A DNA stretch of 43,421 nt from an uncultured Megasphaera sp. (GCA_934202965.1 CAKPYN010000021.1:1-43421), one strand, 5' to 3'; counted from the stretch's first letter, positions 32,486 to 42,076 are shown. Program-made: numbers and translations. The notes: a model not told the origin generated them from the letters alone.

Positions 32486-33598
32486 ATGAATTTTATGGAT
32501 ACACTGCACAGTGCTGAACTCGTGCTAAAAGCCGGTGCCGTACCGCTGCTTGTCGGCGAAACGGGCATTGGCAAAACATCCCTTGCCAAAGATATTGCAA
32601 AAAAGAATAATTGGAGCCTCATTAACATTGACGGCAACCTCTTGAAAGAAGGGGAAATTGGCGGTCTGCCAACGATTGAAACCTATCACCGTATGGACGC
32701 ATCAGGCAAAGCCATAGAAGAAAAAACAACTGTTTACGCCGTACATCACAAACTGCGCGCCATTGACGCTGAAATTGCCAAGGGCCATACGGTACTCTTG
32801 TTTATCGACGAAATCAATCGCTGCGAACATGCAGTACAGCAAGAACTCATGAACCTTATCCTCAATCGTGAAATCAATGGATACGTTCTCCCTAAAAACG
32901 TATATATTTTAGCCGCCATGAACCCGGCCGACTCGTATGACTACGAAGCCATCGAAATGGATGCCGCCCAAGAAAACCGCTTTGTTTGGCTGTATATGGA
33001 AGCCGACTATCTACAATGGCTGGACTGGGCCAGTGACGCAGACATTGCCCCCAAAGTCATGGAATTCATTTCTACCTTTCCCGATTATTTGGACAAACAT
33101 AACGATGACGATATCAATGCCACGCCGCGAAGCTATGAACGCATTTCCGATATTTACAAGCTCTACCAACAGCATCCCGTTTCCAAAACGGTCTTTTTCA
33201 ACGTTATCCGCGGCAATGTCGGCAAATTGATTGCCGAAGAATTCGTCAACTTTGTCGCTTCCAATGCACAGCCGTTAATCGCCTATGAAGACGTTTTTGC
33301 AGCTTCATCACTGCCCAATGATCTGACACAGCGCGTCTCTGCAGAAAGCCATACACGGCTGTATTTGGCCGCTAAAAATATGCTGAAACAGTTAGACATG
33401 GCATTCCAAAAAGGCGAAATGGACGACGGACAAGGTGCCATTACTCGCTTCATGGAATTTCTCGCCCTCTATCCTATCGACTTGCGCATTGGCATTATGA
33501 AAGACATGAAAGCCAATAATCCCCATGTTTACGCCAAAGCTCTCGACAATGACCAATTTATTGACGCATACTTTCAAGCCTTTCGAAATATCAGGTGA
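32486..33598 (+). CDS. MoxR-type AAA+ ATPase
   Basis: 370 residues. Walker A is GETGIGKTS (24-32), Walker B LLFIDEINR (104-112) and sensor 1 AAMNPAD (143-149); the layout fits MoxR/RavA-like AAA+ proteins, which work as chaperones together with VWA-domain partners. The second half is a helical lid plus C-terminal extension. AAGGAG lies before the start, and the stop overlaps the start of the VWA gene, so the two are translationally coupled. Cytoplasmic. Confidence 0.92.
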   Translation: MNFMDTLHSAELVLKAGAVPLLVGETGIGKTSLAKDIAKKNNWSLINIDGNLLKEGEIGGLPTIETYHRMDASGKAIEEKTTVYAVHHKLRAIDAEIAKGHTVLLFIDEINRCEHAVQQELMNLILNREINGYVLPKNVYILAAMNPADSYDYEAIEMDAAQENRFVWLYMEADYLQWLDWASDADIAPKVMEFISTFPDYLDKHNDDDINATPRSYERISDIYKLYQQHPVSKTVFFNVIRGNVGKLIAEEFVNFVASNAQPLIAYEDVFAASSLPNDLTQRVSAESHTRLYLAAKNMLKQLDMAFQKGEMDDGQGAITRFMEFLALYPIDLRIGIMKDMKANNPHVYAKALDNDQFIDAYFQAFRNIR

Positions 33599-35007
33599 TG
33601 ACCATGGATACAAATCTTACGGTACGGGCCAACCTATTGTACCAACAAGCATCCATCTTAGCCGATGAACTGCGTAAAAAACAAAACAGTCATCAAACCG
33701 CTGTTATTCCTGCTGATTTCAAAAACGAGTTCTTTTCCTTTGTCAATACGCTCAATCTCAGTCTTATGGAAGACAAAGATAATTTCTTTGGCTATTTTCT
33801 GTTTCAAATGGGGAAAGAAATCCGTTTTGATTTAGCCGATGCCACAGGCGTTACCTTTAAAAAAACACAGTATATTCTCTATTTCAATCCTCTTATCTTT
33901 CTGCCTTTATCGCAGGAACAAATGGAAAGCTCGATTAAGCACCAAATTCTTCACGTCGTATCCATGCATCTTGTACGCGCCAAAGAACTAAAAAGCAGTT
34001 ACAGCCGCTTGGCTATCAATCTAGCTATGGACGTCGTCGTCAATACATATTTGGACCATCTGCCGCCCTTTTCCACTACATTGGACTGGATCAATATGAA
34101 CTATTCCCTGCTCTTGGCTCCCTTTGAATCGTTTGAGTATTATGTCGAAAAAATTCAAACAGCCCTCGATTTACGGACCGACAAAACAGACAAGCCCGAT
34201 GACGGAAGCTCCCAGGACGATACGGTCAGCACATCCTATCAACCAGGGAAAACCCACGCTCTTTGGGATGAATCCGACATCGATGATGTCCAGTCGCTGC
34301 AAAAATTCACGGAAAAATATATTGATGCCGCTCATAAAGGCAAACTTTCCAACTATTTGGAAAGCATGATCGCTTCCTTAAAAGAAACGGACAATGATTT
34401 GCCCTGGCATTGGTATCTCAAAAAATTAGTCGGTTCCGTCGCCAACCGTATGAAAAAGACAACGATGCGTCGCAATCGGCGTCAGCCCCTGCGGTTGGAT
34501 TTACCGGGCGAACTGCGCTCTTATACAGCCAAGCTATACATTGCCCTGGATATTAGCGGCAGTATCAGTGATGATGAATTTAAACAAGCCATGCAGGAAG
34601 TCTTACACGTTGTCCATCAATATAAGCATGAAATCACAATCATCGAATGCGACGACGAAATCCGCCGCACCTATACAGTACACACGCTGGAAGATGTCAA
34701 AAGCCGTCTCGATGTCCGCGGCGGCACAGCGTATTCTCCAGTATTTGAATATGCCAATGGCAAGCGCATTGACTTGCTGGTCTATTTCACGGACGGCAAA
34801 GGCGAAGAACGTCTCCATTGTAAACCCCAGGGCTACAAAGTCCTCTGGGTACTTTCCGGCAAAAGTGATGTCTTATCTGTAAAGCATCCCTACGGCCTAG
34901 TCAAAAAGTTAAAAGCCGTCAAAGAATACGACCCCAATCTGGATTTCGATGACGTAGAAAAAGGCGGTTTTTCGATGAACAACCAAGAAGGCATTAGTAT
35001 GCCTTGA
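33598..35007 (+). CDS. VWA-domain protein with degenerate metallopeptidase-like N-terminus (DUF2201-like)
   Basis: 469 residues. Residues 40-190 resemble the DUF2201 putative metallopeptidase domain, but the zinc motif reads HQILH (115-119) in place of HExxH. A low-complexity acidic linker (195-230) follows. Residues 310-440 are a VWA-like domain with an intact MIDAS: DISGS (318-322), GGTAYSP and FTDGKG. MoxR-VWA pairs usually act in assembly or metal insertion of a client. ATG 33598 overlaps the TGA of the ATPase gene; GTG one codon earlier and ATG two codons later are alternatives. Last gene of the operon. Confidence 0.87.
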   Translation: MTMDTNLTVRANLLYQQASILADELRKKQNSHQTAVIPADFKNEFFSFVNTLNLSLMEDKDNFFGYFLFQMGKEIRFDLADATGVTFKKTQYILYFNPLIFLPLSQEQMESSIKHQILHVVSMHLVRAKELKSSYSRLAINLAMDVVVNTYLDHLPPFSTTLDWINMNYSLLLAPFESFEYYVEKIQTALDLRTDKTDKPDDGSSQDDTVSTSYQPGKTHALWDESDIDDVQSLQKFTEKYIDAAHKGKLSNYLESMIASLKETDNDLPWHWYLKKLVGSVANRMKKTTMRRNRRQPLRLDLPGELRSYTAKLYIALDISGSISDDEFKQAMQEVLHVVHQYKHEITIIECDDEIRRTYTVHTLEDVKSRLDVRGGTAYSPVFEYANGKRIDLLVYFTDGKGEERLHCKPQGYKVLWVLSGKSDVLSVKHPYGLVKKLKAVKEYDPNLDFDDVEKGGFSMNNQEGISMP

Positions 35008-35036
35008 ATTTATATTTATGTTATATGCATAACATC

Positions 35037-35072
35037 TCCGCTTTGTCTTTTCTAAGGATAAAGCGGATTTTT
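35037..35072 (+). terminator. Terminator of the repeat protein-MoxR-VWA operon
   Basis: An 11-bp stem (35037-35047 with 35057-35067) with one wobble, then five T or more. Confidence 0.9.
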
Positions 35073-35154
35073 TACTCTTTTCTAAAAATAATTTTAATTT
35101 TTTATGTGTATGTAAGTTTTTCGTGATTTTGTTAATATTTTCTTTCGAAAAAGG

Positions 35155-35184
35155 TTGACTATAAATCCTCTTTAATGGTATGAT
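35155..35184 (+). promoter_or_regulatory. Promoter of the GltS-like transporter gene
   Basis: TTGACT, 18-bp spacer, TATGAT. The leader to the start is about 85 bases; the region is AT-rich with no clear operator. Confidence 0.7.
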
Positions 35185-35274
35185 TTCTTCATTAGCAGAT
35201 AAGGAAATACTTTATATTTATTTTTCTATCTGTCTATTATTCTTTTATTCTTTATGGAAGAAGGTTGGTTCCTT

Positions 35275-36483
35275 ATGGTTTTAATGAACTTCGTTTCCGC
35301 CTTTGTTATTTGTGCCATTGCCTATGTAATCGGTGAATGGGTTTCCAACATAACAAAAGCATGGGTTCCCTCTGTTTTCGTTACGGCTTGCTTAATGCTG
35401 GTTGGTTACTGGACATGTTTCCCAAAAGAAATCGTCACGATGGCTGGCTTGATTCCTTTTGGCAGCACCATCGGTATCTTCTTAATCATCACGCATATCG
35501 GTACCATCATCAGCATTAAACAGCTCATCGAACAATGGCGTACCGTTGTCGTCTGTTTAGCAGGGTTAGCCGGCATGTGCGTTTTTGGGTATTTCTTAGG
35601 CCAGTACTTTATGCCCCGTGAATTAATCATCGCCGGCCTGCCGCCTCTTACCGGCGGCATCGTAGCTGCTACGATTATGAAAGTCGCTGCTGCCAAAGCC
35701 GGTTTAATGACCGCATCAATTTTTGCCATTACCATGTACTGCGTACAAGGCTTTGCCGGATATCCCTTGACGGCTGTCTGCCTGCAAATGGAAGGTAAAC
35801 GCCTCCTCAAGAAATATCGTTCCGGCGAAGTGCAACTGACTCCGGAACAAATCAAAGAAATGCAGGGCATCGGCCTAACGGCAATTGCCGATGACAGCAA
35901 CGTCAAAAAACTGCTGCCAAAAATGCCAGCTGCGTATAATACGGGCGTATTTATGCTTGGCAAATTAGCTCTCGTCGCTTGGTTTGCAACTCTTCTCGGT
36001 CAGGTGACACCGGTAAACGGCGCCATTTGGGCTCTCGTTCTCGGCGTTATCGCAACGCACATCGGCTTCCTCGAAACCAATACGTTGAGCCGTTCCAGCT
36101 CGTACTGGATTATTATGTTCGCCTTGATGATGTTTATCTTCGATGGCCTCAAAGACTGCACACCGGACATGCTCATCACGATCATCGGGCCGATGATTAC
36201 GTTAATCATCATTGGTGTTCTCGGCATGGCCATTACATCCTTTATTATCGCCAAGATTTTACGCATGTCCTTCTACCTGGCCTTTGCCAATGGCCTGACG
36301 GCTCTCTACGGCTTTCCGTGCGACGCCATCATTACCGAAATGACCTGCAACTCCCTTTCCGATGACAAAATCGAACGCAGCTACCTCATGGCCAACATGT
36401 TCCCATCCATGATTGTCGGCGGCTTCGTTACCGTTACCATTACGTCCGTCCTCTTAGCAGGCTACTTTGCAACGTTATTCTAG
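35275..36483 (+). CDS. Polytopic transporter, GltS (Na+/glutamate symporter)-like
   Basis: 402 residues with about eleven hydrophobic helices. Features loosely recalling the ESS/GltS family are the glycine-rich LPPLTGGIVAATIMKVAAAKAG re-entrant-like segment and the end MIVGGFVTVTITSVLLAGYF; the central hydrophilic loop carries EQIKEMQGIGLTAIADDSNVKKLLP. Substrate is not certain; a Na+-coupled carboxylate or amino acid is the best guess. GAAGAAGG precedes ATG 35275; an ATG seven codons earlier is possible. It has a truncated paralogue in the same orientation at 39481-40512. Confidence 0.75.
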   Translation: MVLMNFVSAFVICAIAYVIGEWVSNITKAWVPSVFVTACLMLVGYWTCFPKEIVTMAGLIPFGSTIGIFLIITHIGTIISIKQLIEQWRTVVVCLAGLAGMCVFGYFLGQYFMPRELIIAGLPPLTGGIVAATIMKVAAAKAGLMTASIFAITMYCVQGFAGYPLTAVCLQMEGKRLLKKYRSGEVQLTPEQIKEMQGIGLTAIADDSNVKKLLPKMPAAYNTGVFMLGKLALVAWFATLLGQVTPVNGAIWALVLGVIATHIGFLETNTLSRSSSYWIIMFALMMFIFDGLKDCTPDMLITIIGPMITLIIIGVLGMAITSFIIAKILRMSFYLAFANGLTALYGFPCDAIITEMTCNSLSDDKIERSYLMANMFPSMIVGGFVTVTITSVLLAGYFATLF

Positions 36484-36507
36484 TCGTATAAACACGATAT
36501 AAGACAC

Positions 36508-36562
36508 AAATCCCCCGTGCACATTTCTATCATCTGATGAAATATACGCGAGGGATTTTTTT
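36508..36562 (+). terminator. Terminator of the GltS-like gene
   Basis: AAATCCC pairs with GGGATTT around an imperfect inner helix, ending in seven T. Confidence 0.8.
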
Positions 36563-36601
36563 ATTCGCCCCATTTACGGGCACCCAAATCCAACTATCTC
36601 A

Positions 36602-37855
36602 TTATTTTCTCATATATTTAGTTCCTCGTCCGATTCCCGTCTTTTGTATTACCTTTTTATGAACAAGCCCATTTAATACCCGTATTATTTTGGCTTTAGT
36701 AAAAGAAGTCTGTCCTTCAATTTCTTTCCGGCTCATAAGACGATTTACTGGCAAAGCTTGAAGGAGAATCGTTTCATCCTGCGTAAGCTTAGGCGTTGCT
36801 TGCAATACAGGCAATGTAATCCGTATGGCGTTCTCCGTAATAAAAAAATCTGGTTTTACCTGGCTTCCTGCATACGCGTTAATAATACGCTGTACGCCTG
36901 TCCCAAAACTTTCAATATATCCTAACCGATAAAAGACATTCGCTATTTTCGGATTGCGTAAAATTGAAATACGATGATACAGATACTCATCCGTTGACAT
37001 TCCTTCCGGCAAACCGCCTGGTGACGTAATTTCAATATAATCCGGAAAAAATCCGATATGAATAGGCGTTCGGACATCCCACATACGATGTACCAAACTG
37101 TTTGCCAAGGCTTCGCGCATTGCTTTTTCCGGTATACGTTCCACTATATGTCGTTCTGCCCCAACAATTTTTTCATACTGATACTGCGTTCTAAAGAAGC
37201 GCAACGTATCACAATACTGCGTCAAAATAGAAACATGTTCTATCTTCTTCCGTTCACATATTTCATCTATCGAATTGCCAAAACGGATCATGTCGATACC
37301 GGAAAATGAATTTTCATCTGCTAATAATTCTGCCGCATGGTTGTATTGCCCTTGTGCGGTAAAAAAGCCCAGTGTCTTTAAGATATCCTGATTTAGTTTT
37401 TCGATTCCAATTTGTTTCTCCATACATTGTTCTAAAACATGAAACGTAAGTTGCTGCGTTTGAGCAGGCAAATCTTCAAAATCTTGATTCATTCCGGCTA
37501 AAATCAACCGATTCAATTCTAATCTATCTACTTCAATACTAGCAGAATCACTCCGACGATATGCCTTATTTTTATATAAATACGGTGTATTTTCTCCTTT
37601 ATATACCCATAACGTAATGGTATCATCGTCATTAATTTCCAAACGATATTCCGGCAATGGTGAAATACTGTCATTAATGCGGTTTTCGATATTTAAACAT
37701 GTTTGTGGCAAATCAGACATGCCAACGATTTTACCATTATCATCTACGCCAAAAAGAATACGACCATCACCATAATTAGCAAAAGCACTCACAGTTTTCA
37801 AAAACGTATTGCTTACAGATTCTTTAAATTCTAAATTACGAGTTTCTCGTCGCAT
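36602..37855 (-). CDS. AlbA/Schlafen-type (RecG-like) putative DNA-binding regulator
   Basis: 417 residues. The N-terminal AlbA_2 domain has LEFKESVSNTFLKTVSAFAN and GRILFGVDDNGKIVG; the middle (about 240-335) has REALANSLVHRMW and ITSPGGLPEGM, the degenerate ATP-binding signature of this family; the C-terminus is a winged helix (SRKEIEGQTSFTKAKIIRVL). Such proteins are labelled RecG-like helicases but lack helicase motifs; most are thought to be regulators, often in accessory or defence regions. The start lies beside a 24-bp inverted repeat (37892-37941) that could be its operator. Confidence 0.9.
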   Translation of the reverse strand: MRRETRNLEFKESVSNTFLKTVSAFANYGDGRILFGVDDNGKIVGMSDLPQTCLNIENRINDSISPLPEYRLEINDDDTITLWVYKGENTPYLYKNKAYRRSDSASIEVDRLELNRLILAGMNQDFEDLPAQTQQLTFHVLEQCMEKQIGIEKLNQDILKTLGFFTAQGQYNHAAELLADENSFSGIDMIRFGNSIDEICERKKIEHVSILTQYCDTLRFFRTQYQYEKIVGAERHIVERIPEKAMREALANSLVHRMWDVRTPIHIGFFPDYIEITSPGGLPEGMSTDEYLYHRISILRNPKIANVFYRLGYIESFGTGVQRIINAYAGSQVKPDFFITENAIRITLPVLQATPKLTQDETILLQALPVNRLMSRKEIEGQTSFTKAKIIRVLNGLVHKKVIQKTGIGRGTKYMRK

Positions 37856-37891
37856 TACCGTTCACCCCATTTCTTATTTTATCGTATCAAA

Positions 37892-37941
37892 AACAAAACG
37901 CAAATGCAACGAAAACATTTTCGTTACATTTGCGTTTTGTT
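37892..37941. repeat. 24-bp inverted repeat in a divergent promoter region
   Basis: Arms 37892-37915 and 37918-37941 are complementary except for one position, with a 2-base loop. It lies between the start of the AlbA-type gene (minus) and the start of the cell wall hydrolase gene (plus). It could be an operator, or a terminator left from a lost gene; T-rich sequence flanks it on the minus side. Confidence 0.8.
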
Positions 37942-37986
37942 CATAATAGTATCACTACGTATTATAGACTGATTTAATGTGACAGC

Positions 37987-38774
37987 ATGGCAGATAAAAC
38001 AGATTATACGAGTTTCGATTATTTAACGACAAAAGACGAAGACTACCTTAGCATGTCGTCGAACGAACTTTTACAGAAAGCAAGAAGCCAATACGATCAG
38101 CAATATAATTCGGCTATATATAGTACGCATAAATTTTTACAGTCAGCATGTTCGCATTGCGCGTCTATCCTAGATAAAACTACCGATATCATTCGAGCCA
38201 AAGGTGAACTATTAAAAAATGGCGTTAATATCTTTGCGTATACACCGGAACCAGCAGCACAGGCTATCGGAAATACGGCATTAGTCGTTCCTAAATTAAC
38301 AGCTGAATCCGATATGCAGAGTCGTTATGAAACTCCAATGGGATATACGGATGATAGTAACAATACAAAAAATAATGGTAGTTCAGGTTCTGGAAACTTA
38401 ATCAAAGGAACAGGTCCAATAAATTGTTCAACAAACGATTTAAATGCATTGATTGCTTGTCTCGCAGCAGAAGGTGGCGGAAATTCGTATGAATTTAAAT
38501 TAGCGGTTGCTTCTGTTATTGTTAATCGTGTTGTCGATTCTGATTTTCCAGACACAATATATGACGTTATACTTGCTCCAAATCAATATGAAGGTGCTGG
38601 TTCTGACGAGTGGTGGCTGGCTCCGGAAGATTAACTGATGATTGTGAAAAGGCAGCTCGCGAAATCGTGAATAACGGTTCGCAGCTGCCTTCGAATGTAA
38701 TATTTCAAGCCATGTTTTTACAAGGATCTGGTGTTTATATGGAATTAGAAGGAAATTATTTTTGTTATAAATAA
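37987..38774 (+). pseudogene. SleB-like cell wall hydrolase, frameshifted
   Basis: The first frame (37987-38636) gives 215 residues: a polar N-terminal part without signal peptide, a Gly/Ser/Asn linker, then a Hydrolase_2 (SleB-type) domain DLNALIACLAAEGGG ... LAVASVIVNRVV ... TIYDVILAPNQYEG. It stops at WWLAPED. A different frame directly resumes the same domain: LTDDCEKAAREIVNNGSQLP, then VIFQAMFLQGSGVYM, ending at 38774. One missing T near 38629 in a TT run (GAT TTA to GATTAA) explains it. No ribosome site precedes the ATG. Either a true pseudogene or a base-calling error. Confidence 0.85.
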
Positions 38775-38781
38775 CTTACCT

Positions 38782-39210
38782 TTACCATTTCCAATTCATA
38801 TGATAGATTGTTTTCCATATAATTTTTGCTAATTTAAGTTCTCTTTTATCATTCGCTGTATTCCGACTATTGTAGAATGGTCCTCTATTTCCTCTTAAAT
38901 TGGAATTCACATATACAGCACCTGTATTTGTATTATAGCTATAATGACTTGTTTCGGTATATAGTTCTTTATTTCTATTAAAGTCATAATAAATAATATT
39001 GGCTGCTAACTTGTAATAGGGAGGATTATAATATTCGTTAACGATTGATGTTTTATCAACATACACTCCAACGCCTTGTTGATAATAAGCTAATTCTATT
39101 TGATTATTCCCGTATAAATGATTTGGAATGGACGAATAAGCATTAGTTTTAAATCCAAATGGTATTAATAATACTAATGCAAATAATAAAACTGATAATA
39201 ACTTTTTCAT
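38782..39210 (-). CDS. Small secreted protein, unknown
   Basis: 142 residues, AAGGAGG before the start. Signal peptide MKKLLSVLLFALVLLIPFGF, cleaved near TNA. The mature part is tyrosine- and asparagine-rich (VGVYVDKTSIV, LAANIIYYDFNRNKEL, HYSYNTNTGAVYV), with a periodic beta-strand look. AT-rich compared with its neighbours. I do not recognise a named family. It is convergent with the frameshifted hydrolase, with only 7 bp between them and no hairpin. The 270 bp upstream of it (39211-39480) hold a possible TTGACG and AAAGGAG but no gene. Confidence 0.75.
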   Translation of the reverse strand: MKKLLSVLLFALVLLIPFGFKTNAYSSIPNHLYGNNQIELAYYQQGVGVYVDKTSIVNEYYNPPYYKLAANIIYYDFNRNKELYTETSHYSYNTNTGAVYVNSNLRGNRGPFYNSRNTANDKRELKLAKIIWKTIYHMNWKW

Positions 39211-39480
39211 AAAAAATCCTCCTTATAATATCATATATTTATATTCTACATGCTGTAGTAAAAAGTGTCCAGTAATAGTTTCGACATAAAGTAATACGGT
39301 AATACTTTGTTGACGATATTTTAATATAAAACGAAAGGAGAGCGAAGACAGATTATTATATTTCCGAAAACGAGACATCGTTTTGCTAACTGGATCCGTC
39401 GAAATTTCTTAGAAGCTTCGTCAGTTTCTCTCTATTTTTAACGAAAATCCCATTTCAAACGAGTATATTATATTTTATTA

Positions 39481-40512
39481 CTTCCTTTTGGCAGTACGAT
39501 TGGTGTGTTTTTGCTGATTACGCACATTGGTACGATTATCAGCGTCAAACAGCTCGCCGAACAATGGCGTACTATTGTCGTCTGTCTCGCAGGTTTGGCC
39601 GGTATGATTGGGCTGGGCTATGTCATCGGTCAATTTCTGATGCCCCGTGAATTGGTTATCGCCGGGTTACCGCCTCTGACGGGCGGCATTGTCGCTGCTA
39701 CGATTATGAAAGTCGCTGCTGCCAAGGCAGGCTTTGCCGTTGCATCTGTATTTGCTATTACGATGTATTGTGTTCAAGGCTTTGCCGGCTATCCATTGAC
39801 AGCGATTTGCCTGCAATTTGAGGGCAAACGCCTCCTCCAAAAATATCGTTCCGGCGAAGTACAGTTGACACCGGACCAAATCAAAGAAATGCAAGGCATC
39901 GGCCTGACAGCCATCGCAGATGACAGTCATGTCAAAAAATTGCTTCCTAAGATGCCCAGCGCATTCAATACGCCTGTATTTATGCTCGCAAAATTAGGCT
40001 TTGTGGCTTGGATTGCCACACTTCTCGGACAAGTAACGCCCGTAAACGGTGCGATTTGGGCGTTGGTACTCGGTATTATTGCGACGTATATTGGCTTTTT
40101 GGAAAGCAATACGTTGAGCCGTGCCAATTCCTATTGGATTATTATGTTTGCCTTAATGATGTTTGTCTTTGATGGTCTGAAAGATTGCACGCCGGATATG
40201 CTGGTATCTATTATCGTTCCTATGGTTGTTTTAATTATCATCGGCGTCATCGGTATGGGTATTACCTCCTTTATTATCGCCAAAATTCTGCGCATGTCCT
40301 TTTTCCTGGCCTTTGCCAATGGGTTGACGGCTTTGTATGGTTTCCCATGCGATGCCATTATTACCGAAATGACTTGCAATTCCTTGACGAAAGATAAAAC
40401 GGAACGCAGCTATTTAATGGCGCACATGTTCCCGTCCATGATCGTTGGCGGGTTTGTAACCGTTACGATTACGTCGGTATTGATTGCAGGCTATTTTGCT
40501 ACGTTATTCTAA
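39481..40512 (+). pseudogene. GltS-like transporter, N-terminally truncated paralogue
   Basis: From 39481 the frame LPFGSTIGVFLLITHIGTI aligns with the transporter at 35275-36483 to the last residue (LLPKMPSAFNTPVF, YFATLF). Identity is high by eye, most changes being conservative. The first 60 or so residues (two helices) are missing: upstream in frame there is a stop near 39440 and no ATG; the first usable codon is GTG 39505 in a helix. No ribosome site or promoter is seen. Synonymous changes are plentiful, so the duplication is not recent. Probably non-functional. Confidence 0.8.
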
Positions 40513-40539
40513 ATCATTCTGATTACAATACATACAATT

Positions 40540-40591
40540 ATACCCCATTCTCTCTGCGTGCAGCATTCTATAGAGAGTATGGGGTATTTTT
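40540..40591 (+). terminator. Terminator of the truncated GltS-like gene
   Basis: A 15-bp stem (40540-40554 with 40573-40587) with one mismatch, then TTTTTC. Confidence 0.9.
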
Positions 40592-40667
40592 CTTACGTAT
40601 TTGTTATGAGGATAGACAGACAATTCATACACTTTATCGTGCTCATTAGGGTACACATAAAACTGCA

Positions 40668-40724
40668 ATATAACAAAAAGACTGCAACAAAATGGATTGC
40701 CCGTTCTCATTTTGTTACAGTCCC
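40668..40724 (-). terminator. Repeat-family hairpin, copy D
   Basis: GACTGCAACAAAATG (40680-40694) pairs with 40708-40722 with one mismatch; the minus side runs into TTTTTG. It shares the stem and the CGTTCT loop end with copies A to C, but only the hairpin end is kept. It lies 37 bp after the stop of the MFS gene. Confidence 0.75.
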
Positions 40725-40759
40725 GTCTACATATAGGAGTGTTAATCAATCGGTATTCC

Positions 40760-42050
40760 TTATTTTAATACCAACTGTTTGCCCGGTTTAACAAAAATCC
40801 AAGCTATGATAGCTACGATACCAAATAAAGACGTGGCAACAAAGGCGTTATTCCAGCCGTAATTGGTAACCAAATACGCCGTAACGACAGGAGCGAGAAC
40901 GCCGCCGATATTGCCCCAAAGATTCATCCAGCCGGATACAGAGCCGGTATATTTACCGCCCAACGAAATGACCGTAGACCAGCTGGAACTCATGGAAAAT
41001 CCCAAGGCGCCAAGGGAAACGGACATCCAAAAGATGTTCATGCCGGCACTGGCTGTATGGGCTGCAATATACAAGCCAAGGGATGTGACGGCAATACCGG
41101 CCATCGCTGTAATCGTACGCATCGTATACTGCCGTTCACTGTGGCTGCCATTGGCAATTCTATCGGAAATAAACCCAGCCACAAAGACCATAGCCATCAA
41201 GGCAATCCAAGGGAAGGACGCCCAAATCCCCATAGATTTCAATGATAAATTATGTACTTCCGTGAGGTATAACGGCAGCCAAGCCAAGAAGACATACATA
41301 ATATAGTCTACGACCATGAACTGAATGCCTACAGCCCAAAATTGTGTGGACCGGAGAAATTTACTCCAAGGGGCTACAGATTTTTTAGCTATCAGCATCA
41401 CGGCCTTCGTTAATATGCGCCGCTTCGGCTTCATTGACATACGGGCTGTCTGCCGGGTTATCATAGGCATACCGATGCCAAGCCCACGCCAATATACAGC
41501 CGACAACACCAAAGAAAATAAATACGGAATGCCATCCCAGCGCCGTCATCAGTGCAACGGTAACAACCGGTCCAATGACTGGACCAAAGAAGGTTCCCAA
41601 CAAAATCGACGAGCTGGCTTTCCCTTTTTCATGGGTGTTAAACCATTTAAACGTAGCTGAGCCCAATGCCGGAAACACGGGGCCTTCCCCAAGGCCAAAG
41701 GCCAGACGAATGACAGAAAAACTCATTTTACCTTTTGCCAAGGCTGTTAATACCGTAAAAATAGACCACCAAAGAATCGCAAAGGAACCGGTTTTCCGCA
41801 TGCCAAATTTTTCTGCCAATATGCCGCCCGGAACCTTCATAATCGCATAGCCGGCAAAAAAGAATGTTTGAATAAATCCCATATCTATTTTAGTAAAACC
41901 AAATTCCTGCATAATAACCGGAGTAGCGACGGACAAGTTGACGCGATCCATATACGCAACAAAGCTAATTAAAAAAATTAAAAATGCAATTTTCCATCGA
42001 AAGCCTGTCATGGATTGTAACTTGGCTTTCGTTTCCATTACTCTTTCCAT
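40760..42050 (-). pseudogene. MFS transporter (anion:cation symporter type), frameshifted
   Basis: The N-terminal half (42050-41385) has helices 1-6 with FVAYMDRVNLSVATPVIM, RLAFGLGEGPVFPALG and AEKFGMRKTG; it ends at a stop after NEGRDADS. The C-terminal half (about 41399-40760) continues in another frame with KKSVAPWSKFLRSTQFW and helices 7-12, ending KPGKQLVLK. Removing one T at about 41387-41388 (AGCTAAAAAA to AGCAAAAAA) restores a single frame of about 430 residues, the size and pattern of sugar-acid/anion:cation symporters (ACS family: glucarate, galactonate, phthalate types). AGAGGAGAG precedes the ATG. It is a pseudogene or carries a sequencing error. Confidence 0.87.
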
Positions 42051-42076
42051 ACTCTCTCCTCTTATTCATAGAACCA

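Noticed and set aside
38600..38660. Programmed ribosomal frameshift in the hydrolase
   Set aside because: No slippery heptamer or following stable structure was found; a single-base loss explains it more simply.
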